Assembly: GCA_944389475.1 (NCBI GenBank)
Contig: CALXMM010000011.1
Location: forward strand, 1 to 64,000
DNA: 64,000 nt
Direction: 5' to 3'
Source: an uncultured Clostridia bacterium
GTDB lineage: Bacteria > Bacillota > Clostridia > TANB77 > CAG-508
This document shows, piece after piece, positions 25,430 to 34,806 of the stretch. Every line of letters begins with the position of its first letter. The first letter of the stretch is position 1. The notes under the pieces are model-generated. The model saw only the letters and a program-made list of their open reading frames with translations. It made no database searches and was not told the DNA's origin. The translations under genes were made by a program, and so were the position numbers.

Positions 25430-27028
25430 ATGTTAAATGAATATGCACTAGATGAGGAAGATGAAAAAATTATTGATGAGCTAGATAATTTATTTGGTGT
25501 TTTGCAAAATAAAGATGTTTTAAGGAATATGGTAATGTATGCAAAATTAAGACATGAGAATGAAATGCATTTTGGAAATTTTAATATTATAATTCGCAAC
25601 AATTCTTCTTATAATTTAATGAATGATTATTTAAAAGTATGTGCTAAACTTTTTGTAAAACATAATATTATATCTACTGATAAAATAATCTATCTTAAGC
25701 AACCAGAAAATGCGAAAAAAGGTCAAAAGGCTAAAGGACCATTTGAAGTTGAATTGGACAAACAAGATAGCATTATTGTTGTTAGTAAAAATAAATTGGG
25801 TTATTTCGATTTTGAAAGAGAAATCTTCAATATAGAAAAATTAATACAAAAATATCCTGAAAAAATATTTGTATTTGAAGATACTAATTTTTGTGAGGGA
25901 CAAATGGATGCAGAATTAGGAAATTTAGCTAGTTGGAGAATGACTATAGAAAAAATATCATTAGATGATAAGTTGATGTATTGTAAGGAGATGCTAGAAA
26001 AAAACAAAATAAAGTATAAAAGACAAGATTTGCAAGAATTTGCAGATCAACCTTTCTGGCAGTTAAAAAATAATATTTTACAATTAATTGTAGAGTGCAA
26101 ATCAAATGAAATTGAGAGAGTTAATTGTGAAATGTTAAGAAAAAAGAGTGGAAAGTCAAAGAAAATACCTGTGAGAAAAAGAACCAGAAAAATAAAGAAT
26201 AAAAGTGCGAAAGATGATTTAGATGAACTTATAGGTTTGGATAGTATAAAAAGTGAAATTAACAAAATATTAAACTATGTTAAATTAAATAAGTCCAGAG
26301 GCAAAATGCCTACTTTGCATATGTGCTTTAATGGGAATCCAGGAACAGGTAAGACAAGTGTTGCAAGAATTATAGGAAAATTGTTTGAAGAAGAAAGAAT
26401 ATTACCAGGAAATGGCGAGTTTGTGGAAATACACGGAAGAGACCTAGTTGCTAAATATGTAGGATGGACAGCTGCACAAGTACATAATACTATTGCTAGA
26501 GCTATGGGTGGAGTTCTTTTTATTGATGAAGCATATAGTTTGATTTCAGATAGAGTTGGTGGATTTGAAGATGAAGCTATTGCAACATTAATTAAAAAAA
26601 TGGAGGACCATAGAGATGAAATTTGTATTATTTTAGCAGGATATACTGATGAAATGAAAAAATTAATTAAGCAAAATCCAGGTTTTGAGAGCAGAATCCA
26701 GTTTACTATTAATTTTCCAAATTATACTTCTAAAGAATTGTTAAAAATTTTTAATGGTTTGTGTAAGAAGGAAAAATATAGATTGTCAAAAGGTTGTTCT
26801 GACCTATTATTGCAACATTTTGAAGTGGCGAGAAATGAAGATGGCTTTGGAAACGGAAGATATGTTAGAAATATTTTTGAAAAAATCAAGTTTGAGCAGG
26901 CAGATAGAGTTGTTAGTACTAATTCTAAAAATGTAAATATTATTACAAATAGTGATATACGAAACGCTTTTATGGAGATTGAATTGAGTAAGCCTGTAGA
27001 GGAAAAGAGAAGGGCAATAGGGTTTTAA
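25430..27028 (+). CDS. CbbX/SpoVK-like AAA+ ATPase with a degenerate first domain
   Basis: 532 residues. The second half (about 262-532) is a CbbX/SpoVK-type AAA+ domain: GLDSIKSEINKI, Walker A NGNPGTGKTSVA (about 301-312), the pore-loop region with AKYVGWTAAQV, Walker B GVLFIDEAYSL (about 362-372) and an Arg-finger region FESRIQF. Residues 45-200 have a similar strand/helix order (FNIIIRNNSSYNLMNDYLKV) but no Walker A, so they look like a dead AAA domain. A basic linker (about 228-255) joins them. It is headed by the large hairpin and ends with a good terminator. Role in defence is inferred. Confidence 0.75.
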   Translation: MLNEYALDEEDEKIIDELDNLFGVLQNKDVLRNMVMYAKLRHENEMHFGNFNIIIRNNSSYNLMNDYLKVCAKLFVKHNIISTDKIIYLKQPENAKKGQKAKGPFEVELDKQDSIIVVSKNKLGYFDFEREIFNIEKLIQKYPEKIFVFEDTNFCEGQMDAELGNLASWRMTIEKISLDDKLMYCKEMLEKNKIKYKRQDLQEFADQPFWQLKNNILQLIVECKSNEIERVNCEMLRKKSGKSKKIPVRKRTRKIKNKSAKDDLDELIGLDSIKSEINKILNYVKLNKSRGKMPTLHMCFNGNPGTGKTSVARIIGKLFEEERILPGNGEFVEIHGRDLVAKYVGWTAAQVHNTIARAMGGVLFIDEAYSLISDRVGGFEDEAIATLIKKMEDHRDEICIILAGYTDEMKKLIKQNPGFESRIQFTINFPNYTSKELLKIFNGLCKKEKYRLSKGCSDLLLQHFEVARNEDGFGNGRYVRNIFEKIKFEQADRVVSTNSKNVNIITNSDIRNAFMEIELSKPVEEKRRAIGF

Positions 27029-27059
27029 AATTTTATTATATAGAAAAGTAGATAAAAAA

Positions 27060-27100
27060 ACATTACTATTAAAAATTGTATTCAATAGTAATGTTTTTTT
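27060..27100. terminator. Bidirectional terminator after the AAA+ gene
   Basis: ACATTACTATT (27060-27070) pairs with AATAGTAATGT (27084-27094), with a T run after it on the plus strand and an A run before it that gives a T run on the minus strand. Confidence 0.75.
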
Positions 27101-27138
27101 ATAAGTATTGTTTTAAAAGATAGGAAAGGAATAATTGA

Positions 27139-28340
27139 TTAATCTACATTAAACTTATCCAAATCTCTAATTGCAGGATTATACAATTGATGACCTTCAT
27201 AATCAAACCTAGAACCATGGCAAGGACAGTCCCAAGTCTTATCAAGATTATTCCAACTAAGCAAACAACCTAAATGAGTACAAATAGGTTTTATAGCAAA
27301 TATTTTTCCTTCTTTATCCTTGTAAACACCAACTTTTTCACCATTATATTCAAAAATGTGACCAGTATCATTTTCAATATTGGAACATTACAATCTGGAT
27401 AATATTTTCGTATTTCATCTTCTAAAATTCTGTAAGCATTTGATAAATCTATTTTGCTTCCTGTTTTATGGTCCGCTCCACCAACTAATAATAATTTTTT
27501 TCCATCACAATCAGCAAACCTGTAAGAAAAAGTAGGTTGTTCAGAATTTATATACATTCCATTAAAGACTTTATTACCAATGTCTACAGCAATTACATAT
27601 GATGTTGATTGATACATTTTTAGAAAATAATATCCTAGTCGGTCTATAAATGAATAGTGTGATGCTAACATTACATATTTTGATTTTACTTTATGAGTTG
27701 GAGTGGTGGTAATAAAGTTATTATCTTCTTTTTCAATGTTTTGAACTAATGTATTTGTATATATTTCACCGGAATTTTTAATTATTGTATTTGCTAACCC
27801 AGAACAATATTTTATAGGATTAAATTGAGCTTGATTAGAAAATTTTATTGCCCCTAATACATCAAAAGGGAGGGATGTGGATGGAACAAATTCGCTATTA
27901 AATCCAAGTAAATTAACAGCTTCATTTTCTAATTTAATTTTTTCTATTTCACTTTTATCTTTTGTGTAAACGTAGCTATCTTGTCTTTCAAAATCGCAGT
28001 TAATATTCTCATCTTTTATAATTTGATATATGTTTTCTATTGCTTCTTGGTTAGCAAATAAATATTGTTTAGCTTGGTCAATACCAACTGAGTCAATTAA
28101 GTATTTATATATAAGATTGTGTTGACTTGTTATTTTAGCTGTTGTATGCCCAGTTGTTTTGCTTGCAATTTCAGATTCTTTTTCTAAAATTACAACATTA
28201 ATTCCATTTTTACTTAAATAATAGCCACAAGTTAGACCAAAAATTCCAGCTCCTATTATACAAACATCTGTAGTTATGTTATCTTCTAGTTCTTTTATAG
28301 AATTCAAGGAAGTTTTGTTATTTAACCATATAGAATTCAT
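27139..28340 (-). pseudogene. FAD oxidoreductase with Rieske domain, internally deleted and frameshifted
   Basis: Read on the minus strand from ATG 28338-28340 (GGAGAG upstream), the protein has a FAD-binding start (VCIIGAGIFGLTCGYYLSKNG) and DAO-type segments. After YPDCNVP (about 27400) the frame shifts: the continued frame is nonsense, while another frame gives NDTGHIFEYNGEKVG and the Rieske motifs CTHLGC and CPCHGSRF, ending at 27139. Around 100 residues usually found between these parts (end of the FAD domain) are missing. Intact relatives are single proteins of about 500 aa. It is therefore probably inactive. Confidence 0.75.
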
Positions 28341-28752
28341 AATTACACTCTCCATTAAATATACATATTAAAATTATGTGCTAAATCCCAGTCTTTGTAA
28401 ATAATATTAAATATATATATTAAAATTATGTACAAGATTAATAAATATATTCAAAACTATTGGGTGTAATATAAAAAAATAAATTAAATATATAAAAATT
28501 ATCAGCCATGTAGACTGAAAGTTATCATAAAAGTTGAAAGCATCAGTGAAGAAAAAAATAAAACATTGATGCTTTTTTTGAAATAAATCTTTTTCGGCAA
28601 AGGTATGAAAAAAATAGGTTTTGACCTTTGCTTTACATAATTATAACACTATAAAAATGCAAATGTTGTAGAAATTTGTCGAAAAAATAAAAAAAGTTAA
28701 AAAAATGTAGAAATTTAATGTATTATATGATATATTGAGGTTAGTGTGGAAA
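28341..28752. other. Intergenic region with two hairpins
   Basis: About 410 bases without a gene. AAGCATCAGTG (28538-28548) pairs with CATTGATGCTT (28564-28574), followed by a long T run: a good terminator. GCAAAGGT (28597-28604) pairs with ACCTTTGC (28624-28631), overlapping a possible -35 (TTGACC, 28621-28626). The rest is A/T-rich with no further signal that I can defend. Confidence 0.5.
28538..28581 (+). terminator. Rho-independent terminator in the intergenic region
   Basis: Stem AAGCATCAGTG/CATTGATGCTT and a run of T at 28573-28579. No plus-strand gene precedes it closely, so it may end a small RNA or be relic. Confidence 0.65.
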
Positions 28753-29127
28753 ATGAATATCAAAAGTATAAAAATTATTTTAATAGAAATAAGTATAGTG
28801 TTAATAGCAGTAGTATTAATTAATATAATTAATATAGATGATATTATTCCAAATTGCTTATTTTTTGAAGCAACTGGATTACAATGTCCTTCTTGTGGTG
28901 GAACAAGATGTTTTTTAAACTTACTTCACGGTAATTTTAAAGCAGCATTTCTATTTCACCCAATATTTTTTATTGCATTAACATATTTGTTAATAGTAAA
29001 TATAATATATTTAATTAATCTTAATAGGAAAAAAGATTTTGCTACATGGATATATCCTAAACCATATTATGCAATAATATTTGCTGTTATTTTAGTTGTT
29101 TATGGATTTCTTAGAAATATTTTTTAA
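28753..29127 (+). CDS. DUF2752 membrane protein
   Basis: 124 residues from ATG 28753. Hydrophobic N-terminal segment, then the DUF2752 signature LQCPSCGGTRCFLNLLHGNFKAAFLFHP (CPxCGxTR) and two further transmembrane segments. The function of the family is unknown. The DUF4190 membrane protein that follows may be in the same transcript. Confidence 0.8.
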   Translation: MNIKSIKIILIEISIVLIAVVLINIINIDDIIPNCLFFEATGLQCPSCGGTRCFLNLLHGNFKAAFLFHPIFFIALTYLLIVNIIYLINLNRKKDFATWIYPKPYYAIIFAVILVVYGFLRNIF

Positions 29128-29199
29128 CAAAGTTTTATTAAATGATTACATAATATTATTTACATAAATACAACAAGAAAAAATAGGAGGGAGTTTTTT

Positions 29200-29592
29200 A
29201 TGGATGAAAACAAAGAAAATGAAGTAAAAAATGTAGAAAGTGAGGCAACTCAAACAAATAATTCTACTAATACTACTGCAACAAAAGATAGAAAAGCTTT
29301 TTCAATTGCAGCATTAGTATTGGGAATATTAGCTATTATAGTTTGTTGCGTATGGTTTGTATCTATACCTTGTGGTATTATAGCATTAATACTTGGAATA
29401 ATAGGCTTAAAATCAAGCAAAAGAGGAATGTCTATTGCTGGAATAGTAACAGGTGTTATTGGTGTAATATTAAGCATTGTATTTATAGTATCAATTGTAT
29501 TATTAGGAGCTAGTATATTTAATAATGCTAAAGATGCTATTAGAAACACTAATTATCCATCAAGTTATTATACATATGATTATGATGATTAA
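29200..29592 (+). CDS. DUF4190 domain membrane protein
   Basis: 130 residues with GGAGGG upstream. A Thr/Asn/Glu-rich N-terminus (1-30), then two transmembrane segments with SIAALVLGILAIIVCC and GIIALILGIIGLKSSKRG, the usual DUF4190 pattern, and a short tail rich in Tyr and Asp. Function unknown. Confidence 0.8.
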   Translation: MDENKENEVKNVESEATQTNNSTNTTATKDRKAFSIAALVLGILAIIVCCVWFVSIPCGIIALILGIIGLKSSKRGMSIAGIVTGVIGVILSIVFIVSIVLLGASIFNNAKDAIRNTNYPSSYYTYDYDD

Positions 29593-29653
29593 ATTTTAAT
29601 TAGCTAAATTAAAATTTGGTAGATAGCAATTAACTAAATTAAATATTTATTTA

Positions 29654-29690
29654 AAAACCTAAATTGTTAAACGAGCAATTTAGGTTTTTG
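29654..29690 (+). terminator. Terminator after the DUF4190 gene
   Basis: AAAACCTAAATTG (29654-29666) pairs with CAATTTAGGTTTT (29676-29688), a 13-bp stem ending in T. Confidence 0.8.
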
Positions 29691-29726
29691 TGATTTTATC
29701 ATGAAATTTATGTTTTATAGTGAAAA

Positions 29727-29779
29727 AATGTCACATTACTTTCATATTTTACCAGTTTTACCACGAAAAATGTTACATT
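29727..29779 (+). promoter_or_regulatory. Pair of 11-bp palindromes upstream of hydCBA
   Basis: AATGTCACATT (29727-29737) and AATGTTACATT (29769-29779) are both of the form AATGTNACATT. Their centres are 42 bp apart, four helical turns, and the second ends four bases before the -35. This looks like an operator pair for a dimeric regulator. It is not the Rex pattern (TTGTGA-n6-TCACAA). Confidence 0.55.
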
Positions 29780-29782
29780 TTA

Positions 29783-29811
29783 TTGTATAAATAAACAACA
29801 TTTGATATAAT
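29783..29811 (+). promoter_or_regulatory. Promoter of hydCBA
   Basis: TTGTAT (29783-29788), 17-base spacer, TATAAT (29806-29811). Confidence 0.65.
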
Positions 29812-29880
29812 CAACCCCAGTATTATGGAAGTAAATTGTTGTGATTATAAAAATTAAAACATGACAGAACGGAGGATAAT

Positions 29881-30372
29881 ATGAGCGAGAAAAATTGTAT
29901 GGATGAAAAGATATCAAATGAAATGCAAAAATTATTAAAGAAATATTCAAAGGATAAATCAAATTTAATTCAAATTTTAAATCAAGTTCAAGAAAAATAT
30001 GGTTATATTCCTAAACAAGCACAGTTTGAAATTTCTAATTATTTATCAATTCCAATGGCTGAAATTTATGGTGTTATTACATTTTATTCACGTTTTAATC
30101 TACAACCAAAGGGAAAATATAGTATATCAGTTTGCTTGGGAACAGCTTGTTTTGTTAAAGGTTCGCAAGCATTACTAGATAGAGTAAAGGAGAGACTTAA
30201 GATAGAAGAAGGTCAAACTACACCTGATGGTAAATTCTCTATTGATTCTACAAGATGTGTTGGTGCTTGTGGTCTTGCACCGGTTTTTACTGTAAATAAT
30301 AAAGTTTATGGAAAAGCTACAGTTAAAGATTTGGATGAGGTATTGGATGAATATATGAAGAAAAATGATTAA
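29881..30372 (+). CDS. hydC: [FeFe]-hydrogenase subunit HydC (NuoE-like)
   Basis: 163 residues, normal for the NuoE-like 24-kDa subunit. A helical N-terminus precedes a thioredoxin-like [2Fe-2S] domain with Cys in CLGTACFVKG (about 84-93) and CVGACGLAP (about 125-133). In trimeric hydrogenases this subunit passes electrons between HydB and HydA. ACGGAGGA lies just upstream of the ATG. The gene is first in hydC-hydB-hydA and follows a promoter with paired palindromes. Confidence 0.93.
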   Translation: MSEKNCMDEKISNEMQKLLKKYSKDKSNLIQILNQVQEKYGYIPKQAQFEISNYLSIPMAEIYGVITFYSRFNLQPKGKYSISVCLGTACFVKGSQALLDRVKERLKIEEGQTTPDGKFSIDSTRCVGACGLAPVFTVNNKVYGKATVKDLDEVLDEYMKKND

Positions 30373-30471
30373 ATTAATAAATCGTTTGAGATATAACAAT
30401 GATTCTATAAAAGATTAAAAAAATAATAATAGATTTTAAATTATTTAAGATATAACCGAAAGGAGTATGAT

Positions 30472-32331
30472 ATGAAAACTTTAGAAGAAATACATCAAAT
30501 TAGGGAACAAAAAAGAAAAGAACTTGACTTAAGAGTTAATACAGCAGCAGATACAAGAGAGAAACATATTTTAGTGTGTAGAGGTACAGGCTGTACATCT
30601 TCTAATTCTCCAGATATTATAGATAATTTTAGAAAAATTTTAAAAGAAAAAAATATTCAAAATGTTAGAGTTATACGAACAGGTTGTTTTGGACTTTGTG
30701 CTAAGGGACCTATTGTAATTGTGCGCCCAGAGGATACTTTTTATGCTATGGTAACTCCGGATGATTGTAGGGAAATTATAGAAAAGCATATTGAAAAAGG
30801 CGAAATTGTAGAAAGATTACTTTGCAAAGACCTTGATAATAAAATGGTTAAGCGTTTGGATGAACTTAATTTTTATAAAAAACAAAAACGTATTGCTCTT
30901 AAAAATTGCGGTGTTATTGATCCAGAACAGATAGATGAGTACATAGCTTTTGATGGATATAAAGCATTGGAGCAAGTTTTAACCTCTATGACTCCAGAAG
31001 AAGTAATTAATGAGATAAGTGAATCTGGGTTAAGAGGTCGTGGAGGAGCTGGTTTCCCAACTGGTAAAAAATGGTTATTCACTAGTCAGGCTAAGAGTGA
31101 CAAAAAATATGTTGTATGCAATGCTGATGAAGGTGATCCTGGTGCTTTTATGGATCGTAGTATTTTGGAGGGCGATCCACATAGTGTGCTAGAAGCAATG
31201 GAAATTGCTGGATATAGTGTAGGTGCAGACAAAGGCTATATATACGTTAGAGCCGAATATCCAATAGCAGTTCAAAGACTTCAGGTCGCAATTGAACAAG
31301 CTAGGGATTATGGATTACTTGGAAAAAATATTTTTGGTACGAATTTTTCTTTTGATATAGAGATTAGATTAGGTGCAGGAGCTTTTGTTTGCGGTGAAGA
31401 AACAGCACTTTTAGAATCAATAGAAGGAAGAAGAGGACAACCTCGCCTTAAACCTCCATATCCTGCTAATTCAGGTTTATGGGGTAAACCTACATTAATT
31501 AATAATGTTGAGACTTTTGCAAATATTACAAGAATTATTTTGAATGGTGCAAAATGGTATGCAAGTATTGGAACGGAAAAATCTAAAGGAACTAAAGTTT
31601 TTGCTTTAGGTGGAAATGTAAATAATATAGGCTTAGTAGAAGTACCGATGGGAACAACTTTAAGAGAAATTGTATTTGATATTGGTGGTGGAATTCCAAA
31701 TGGTAGAGAATTTAAGGCTGCACAAACAGGAGGACCTTCAGGAGGATGTATTCCAAGTGAACATTTAGATATTCCAATAGATTATGAATCACTTTCTAGT
31801 ATCGGGTCAATGATGGGTTCTGGAGGACTTATTGTTATGGATGATTCAAAATGTATGGTTAATATTTCTAAATTTTACTTAGATTTTACTGTTAGTGAAA
31901 GTTGTGGTAAATGTACTCCTTGTAGAATTGGGACAAAGAGGATGTCTGAATTACTAGAAAAGATATGCAATGGAGAAGCTGATGAAGATGATTTATATAA
32001 ATTGGAAAAATTAGCTTTAAATATTAAAGAATCTTCTTTATGCGGACTTGGTCAAACAGCACCTAATCCTGTATTAAGCACGTTAAAATATTTTAGAGAT
32101 GAGTACATGGAACATATAAAATATAAAAGATGTAGAGCTGGTCAATGTAAAGCATTGGCAAATATAGAGATTGATCCAGAAAAATGTAGAGGCTGCGGAA
32201 TTTGTCAAAGAAATTGTCCAGTTAATGCAATTACTGGTGACCCAGGAAAGCCACATAAAATTGACCCATATATTTGTATTAAATGTGGTACCTGTGTTGA
32301 GAAATGTCCATTCCTAGCTATTAAAAAATAG
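30472..32331 (+). CDS. hydB: [FeFe]-hydrogenase subunit HydB (NuoF-like, NAD(H)- and FMN-binding)
   Basis: 619 residues. Order of domains: N-terminal thioredoxin-like [2Fe-2S] (CRGTGCTSS, CFGLCAKGP; about 36-90), NuoF-like FMN/NADH core with GRGGAGFPTGKKW (about 188-200) and EETALLESIEGRRGQPR, the iron-sulfur site ESCGKCTPCRIG (about 475-486), and a C-terminal ferredoxin domain with two C-x2-C-x2-C-x3-C motifs. The protein links NADH to the hydrogenase. It is full length with an AAAGGAG site upstream and belongs to the operon hydCBA. Confidence 0.95.
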   Translation: MKTLEEIHQIREQKRKELDLRVNTAADTREKHILVCRGTGCTSSNSPDIIDNFRKILKEKNIQNVRVIRTGCFGLCAKGPIVIVRPEDTFYAMVTPDDCREIIEKHIEKGEIVERLLCKDLDNKMVKRLDELNFYKKQKRIALKNCGVIDPEQIDEYIAFDGYKALEQVLTSMTPEEVINEISESGLRGRGGAGFPTGKKWLFTSQAKSDKKYVVCNADEGDPGAFMDRSILEGDPHSVLEAMEIAGYSVGADKGYIYVRAEYPIAVQRLQVAIEQARDYGLLGKNIFGTNFSFDIEIRLGAGAFVCGEETALLESIEGRRGQPRLKPPYPANSGLWGKPTLINNVETFANITRIILNGAKWYASIGTEKSKGTKVFALGGNVNNIGLVEVPMGTTLREIVFDIGGGIPNGREFKAAQTGGPSGGCIPSEHLDIPIDYESLSSIGSMMGSGGLIVMDDSKCMVNISKFYLDFTVSESCGKCTPCRIGTKRMSELLEKICNGEADEDDLYKLEKLALNIKESSLCGLGQTAPNPVLSTLKYFRDEYMEHIKYKRCRAGQCKALANIEIDPEKCRGCGICQRNCPVNAITGDPGKPHKIDPYICIKCGTCVEKCPFLAIKK

Positions 32332-32360
32332 CTGGAAGCCTAATCAGAAGGGAGAAAATT

Positions 32361-34115
32361 ATGTTAGAAGAGAATTTAGTAACTTTAATAATTGATAATA
32401 AAGTAGTAAAAGTAAAACAAGGAACTACAATATTACAGGCTGCAAAACAAGTTAATGTAGATATTCCTACTTTGTGTTTCTTAAAGGATATTAATGAAGT
32501 TGGAGATTGTAGAATGTGTATAGTAGAAGTTGAAGGGAAAAAAGGTTTTGCAACTTCTTGTATTCAAAAGGTTGAAGAAGGAATGGTTATACATACACAT
32601 TCTCCTGCAGTAATGGAGGCTAGAAGAGTTATATTGGATTTAATTTTATCTAATCACCATCGTGATTGTTTAACTTGTAGTCGTAATGGTAATTGCGAAT
32701 TACAAGCATTGGCAATGAAATTTAATATTCATCAAGTACAATTTGAAGGCGATATGACTGACCATAAAATTGATGATAAGTCACCAGCAATTGTTAGAGA
32801 TTTTAATAAATGTATTTTGTGTAGGAGATGTGTTGCAACTTGTAAAAATGTGCAAGGAATTGGAGCTATTGATTGTATGAATAGAGGGTTTGAATCTTCT
32901 ATTTCTACAGTTGGAAATCATAGTTTAAATGATGTTAATTGTACTTTTTGCGGTCAATGTATTGAATCTTGCCCAACCGGAGCATTAAGGGAAAAGGAAA
33001 ACATAAAAGATGTTTGGAGAAAATTAAAAGACCCAGAGGTATATACAGTTGTTCAAACCGCTCCTTCTGTTAGAGTTGCTTTAGGTGAAGAGTTTGGAAT
33101 GCCTATTGGAACAAATGTAGTTGGTAAGATGGTAGCAGCATTGAAAAGCTTAGGATTTGACAAAGTATTTGATACAAATACTGGTGCGGATTTAACGATT
33201 ATGGAAGAAGCAAATGAATTTATTGAGCGTTTTACGAATAATGATTGTCTTCCAATGATTACATCTTGTTGTCCAGGATGGGTAAGGTTTGCAGAAAAAG
33301 ATTATCCTGATTTATTAGACCATTTGTCAAGTTGTAAATCTCCTCATCAAATGTTTGGCGCAATAGTAAAATCTTATTATGCAAAAAAATACAATATAGA
33401 TCCAAAGAAAATATGTACAGTTTCCATTATGCCATGTATAGCTAAAAAATACGAATGTCAAAGAGAAGAAATGGAGGTTGATGGCATTCGTGATGTTGAC
33501 TATGTAATTACAACTAGAGAGCTATCTCGAATGATTAAACAAGCAAATATTGAGTTTACAAAATTAGAAGATGATGCTTTTGATGCGCCAATGGGAGAAG
33601 CCACAGGTGCTGGTGCAATTTTTGGAACGACAGGTGGAGTTATGGAAGCTGCATTGAGAACCGCTGCAGACACAATGGAAGGTAAAGATTTACCAAAATT
33701 TGAATATGAGGCTGTAAGAGGTGGCAAAGGTAGAAAAGAAACAACTGTAGAAATTGCTGGAAAACAAATTAAAGCAGTAGTAGTTAGTGGACTAAGTAAT
33801 GCAAGAAAAGTTTTGGATGAAATAAGAGAAGGAAAAGCCGATTATCAATTTGTAGAAATAATGGCATGCCCAGGAGGATGTATTATGGGTGGAGGTCAAC
33901 CTATAAAGAGTTCTAAAATTAGAAGTGAAGTAGATGTTAGAAAATTGAGAGCAAATGCTTTATACACAATAGATGAAAAAAGTATAATAAGAAAAGCACA
34001 TGAGAGCCCAGTTATGAAGCAAATGTATGAGGAATTCTTGCAAAAACCAGGAAGTGAAATAGCACATAAATATTTGCATACTAAATATACACCTAAGAAA
34101 TTGTACGATATTTAA
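32361..34115 (+). CDS. hydA: [FeFe]-hydrogenase catalytic subunit HydA (group A3-like)
   Basis: 584 residues. N-terminal [2Fe-2S] domain (CFLKDINEVGDCRMC), then a His/Cys cluster site (HHRDCLTCSRNGNCELQ), two [4Fe-4S] sites (CILCRRC, CTFCGQCIESCPTGA) and the H-cluster domain: TSCCPGW (about 302), MPCIAKKYE (about 357) and MACPGGCIMGGGQP (about 499). All ligand Cys are present. With HydB and HydC it should form an electron-bifurcating hydrogenase that couples ferredoxin and NAD(H) to H2. This is good evidence for a fermentative anaerobe. Confidence 0.96.
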   Translation: MLEENLVTLIIDNKVVKVKQGTTILQAAKQVNVDIPTLCFLKDINEVGDCRMCIVEVEGKKGFATSCIQKVEEGMVIHTHSPAVMEARRVILDLILSNHHRDCLTCSRNGNCELQALAMKFNIHQVQFEGDMTDHKIDDKSPAIVRDFNKCILCRRCVATCKNVQGIGAIDCMNRGFESSISTVGNHSLNDVNCTFCGQCIESCPTGALREKENIKDVWRKLKDPEVYTVVQTAPSVRVALGEEFGMPIGTNVVGKMVAALKSLGFDKVFDTNTGADLTIMEEANEFIERFTNNDCLPMITSCCPGWVRFAEKDYPDLLDHLSSCKSPHQMFGAIVKSYYAKKYNIDPKKICTVSIMPCIAKKYECQREEMEVDGIRDVDYVITTRELSRMIKQANIEFTKLEDDAFDAPMGEATGAGAIFGTTGGVMEAALRTAADTMEGKDLPKFEYEAVRGGKGRKETTVEIAGKQIKAVVVSGLSNARKVLDEIREGKADYQFVEIMACPGGCIMGGGQPIKSSKIRSEVDVRKLRANALYTIDEKSIIRKAHESPVMKQMYEEFLQKPGSEIAHKYLHTKYTPKKLYDI

Positions 34116-34195
34116 AATATAAAGGATTTCAAAAAAATTAGAATAGGAATTTTATATAGTTTTATTTTTATAAAATAAGTAAAGAAGGTGCTATT

Positions 34196-34726
34196 ATGAA
34201 TACTGAATACGAGATTAGAGTTTTAGAAATTGACAAAAAGAAACTTATAGAAAAGCTTGAAAAACTTGGTGCTGAATTTAAATGTAATAATGAACAGAAA
34301 AGATATGTTTATGATATAATTCCAAAAGAGGATGGCAAATGGATTAGGTTGAGAACTAATGGTAAAAAAACTACACTTACATATAAGAATGTTGTAAGTA
34401 CTTCTATAGATGGAACAAAAGAATTAGAAATAGAAGTTTCTGATTTTAACAAAACAAATGAATTATTAGAAAATATAGGTATAAAAAATAGAGGTTATCA
34501 AGAGAATAGAAGGATTCAATATATTCTAAATGGTGTTGAAATTGATATAGATTCATGGCCAATGATTCCAACATATGTTGAGATAGAAGGTAAAAATGAA
34601 GAAGAGGTTCTAAAAACTTTGGAGTTATTAGAGTTACCAAAAGATAAAGTTACAACTTTGGATGTGGAAAGTGTTTATATGCATTATGGAATAGATTTGA
34701 AAGAGATAAAAGTGTTGAAGTTTTAA
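34196..34726 (+). CDS. CYTH-domain protein (class IV adenylyl-cyclase/thiamine-triphosphatase-like)
   Basis: 176 residues. The N-terminus TEYEIRVLEIDKKKLIEKLEKLGAEF fits the E-x-E-x-K-type strand of CYTH proteins (here with Arg), followed by RLRTNGKKTTLTYKN, EIEV and WPMIPTYVEIEG, which are family positions. CYTH enzymes bind triphosphates with Mg in a beta tunnel. The exact substrate cannot be told. Monocistronic, followed by a strong terminator. Confidence 0.85.
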   Translation: MNTEYEIRVLEIDKKKLIEKLEKLGAEFKCNNEQKRYVYDIIPKEDGKWIRLRTNGKKTTLTYKNVVSTSIDGTKELEIEVSDFNKTNELLENIGIKNRGYQENRRIQYILNGVEIDIDSWPMIPTYVEIEGKNEEEVLKTLELLELPKDKVTTLDVESVYMHYGIDLKEIKVLKF

Positions 34727-34757
34727 TAATAAAATTTATAAAAATTTATTAAATATA

Positions 34758-34803
34758 AAAATACGAAGATCTTATAAATTTTTATAATCTTCGTATTTTT
34801 ATA
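34758..34803 (+). terminator. Terminator after the CYTH gene
   Basis: AATACGAAGAT pairs with ATCTTCGTATT, with inner TTATAA/TTATAA pairing, ending in a T run at 34796-34800. Confidence 0.8.
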
Positions 34804-34806
34804 TAG

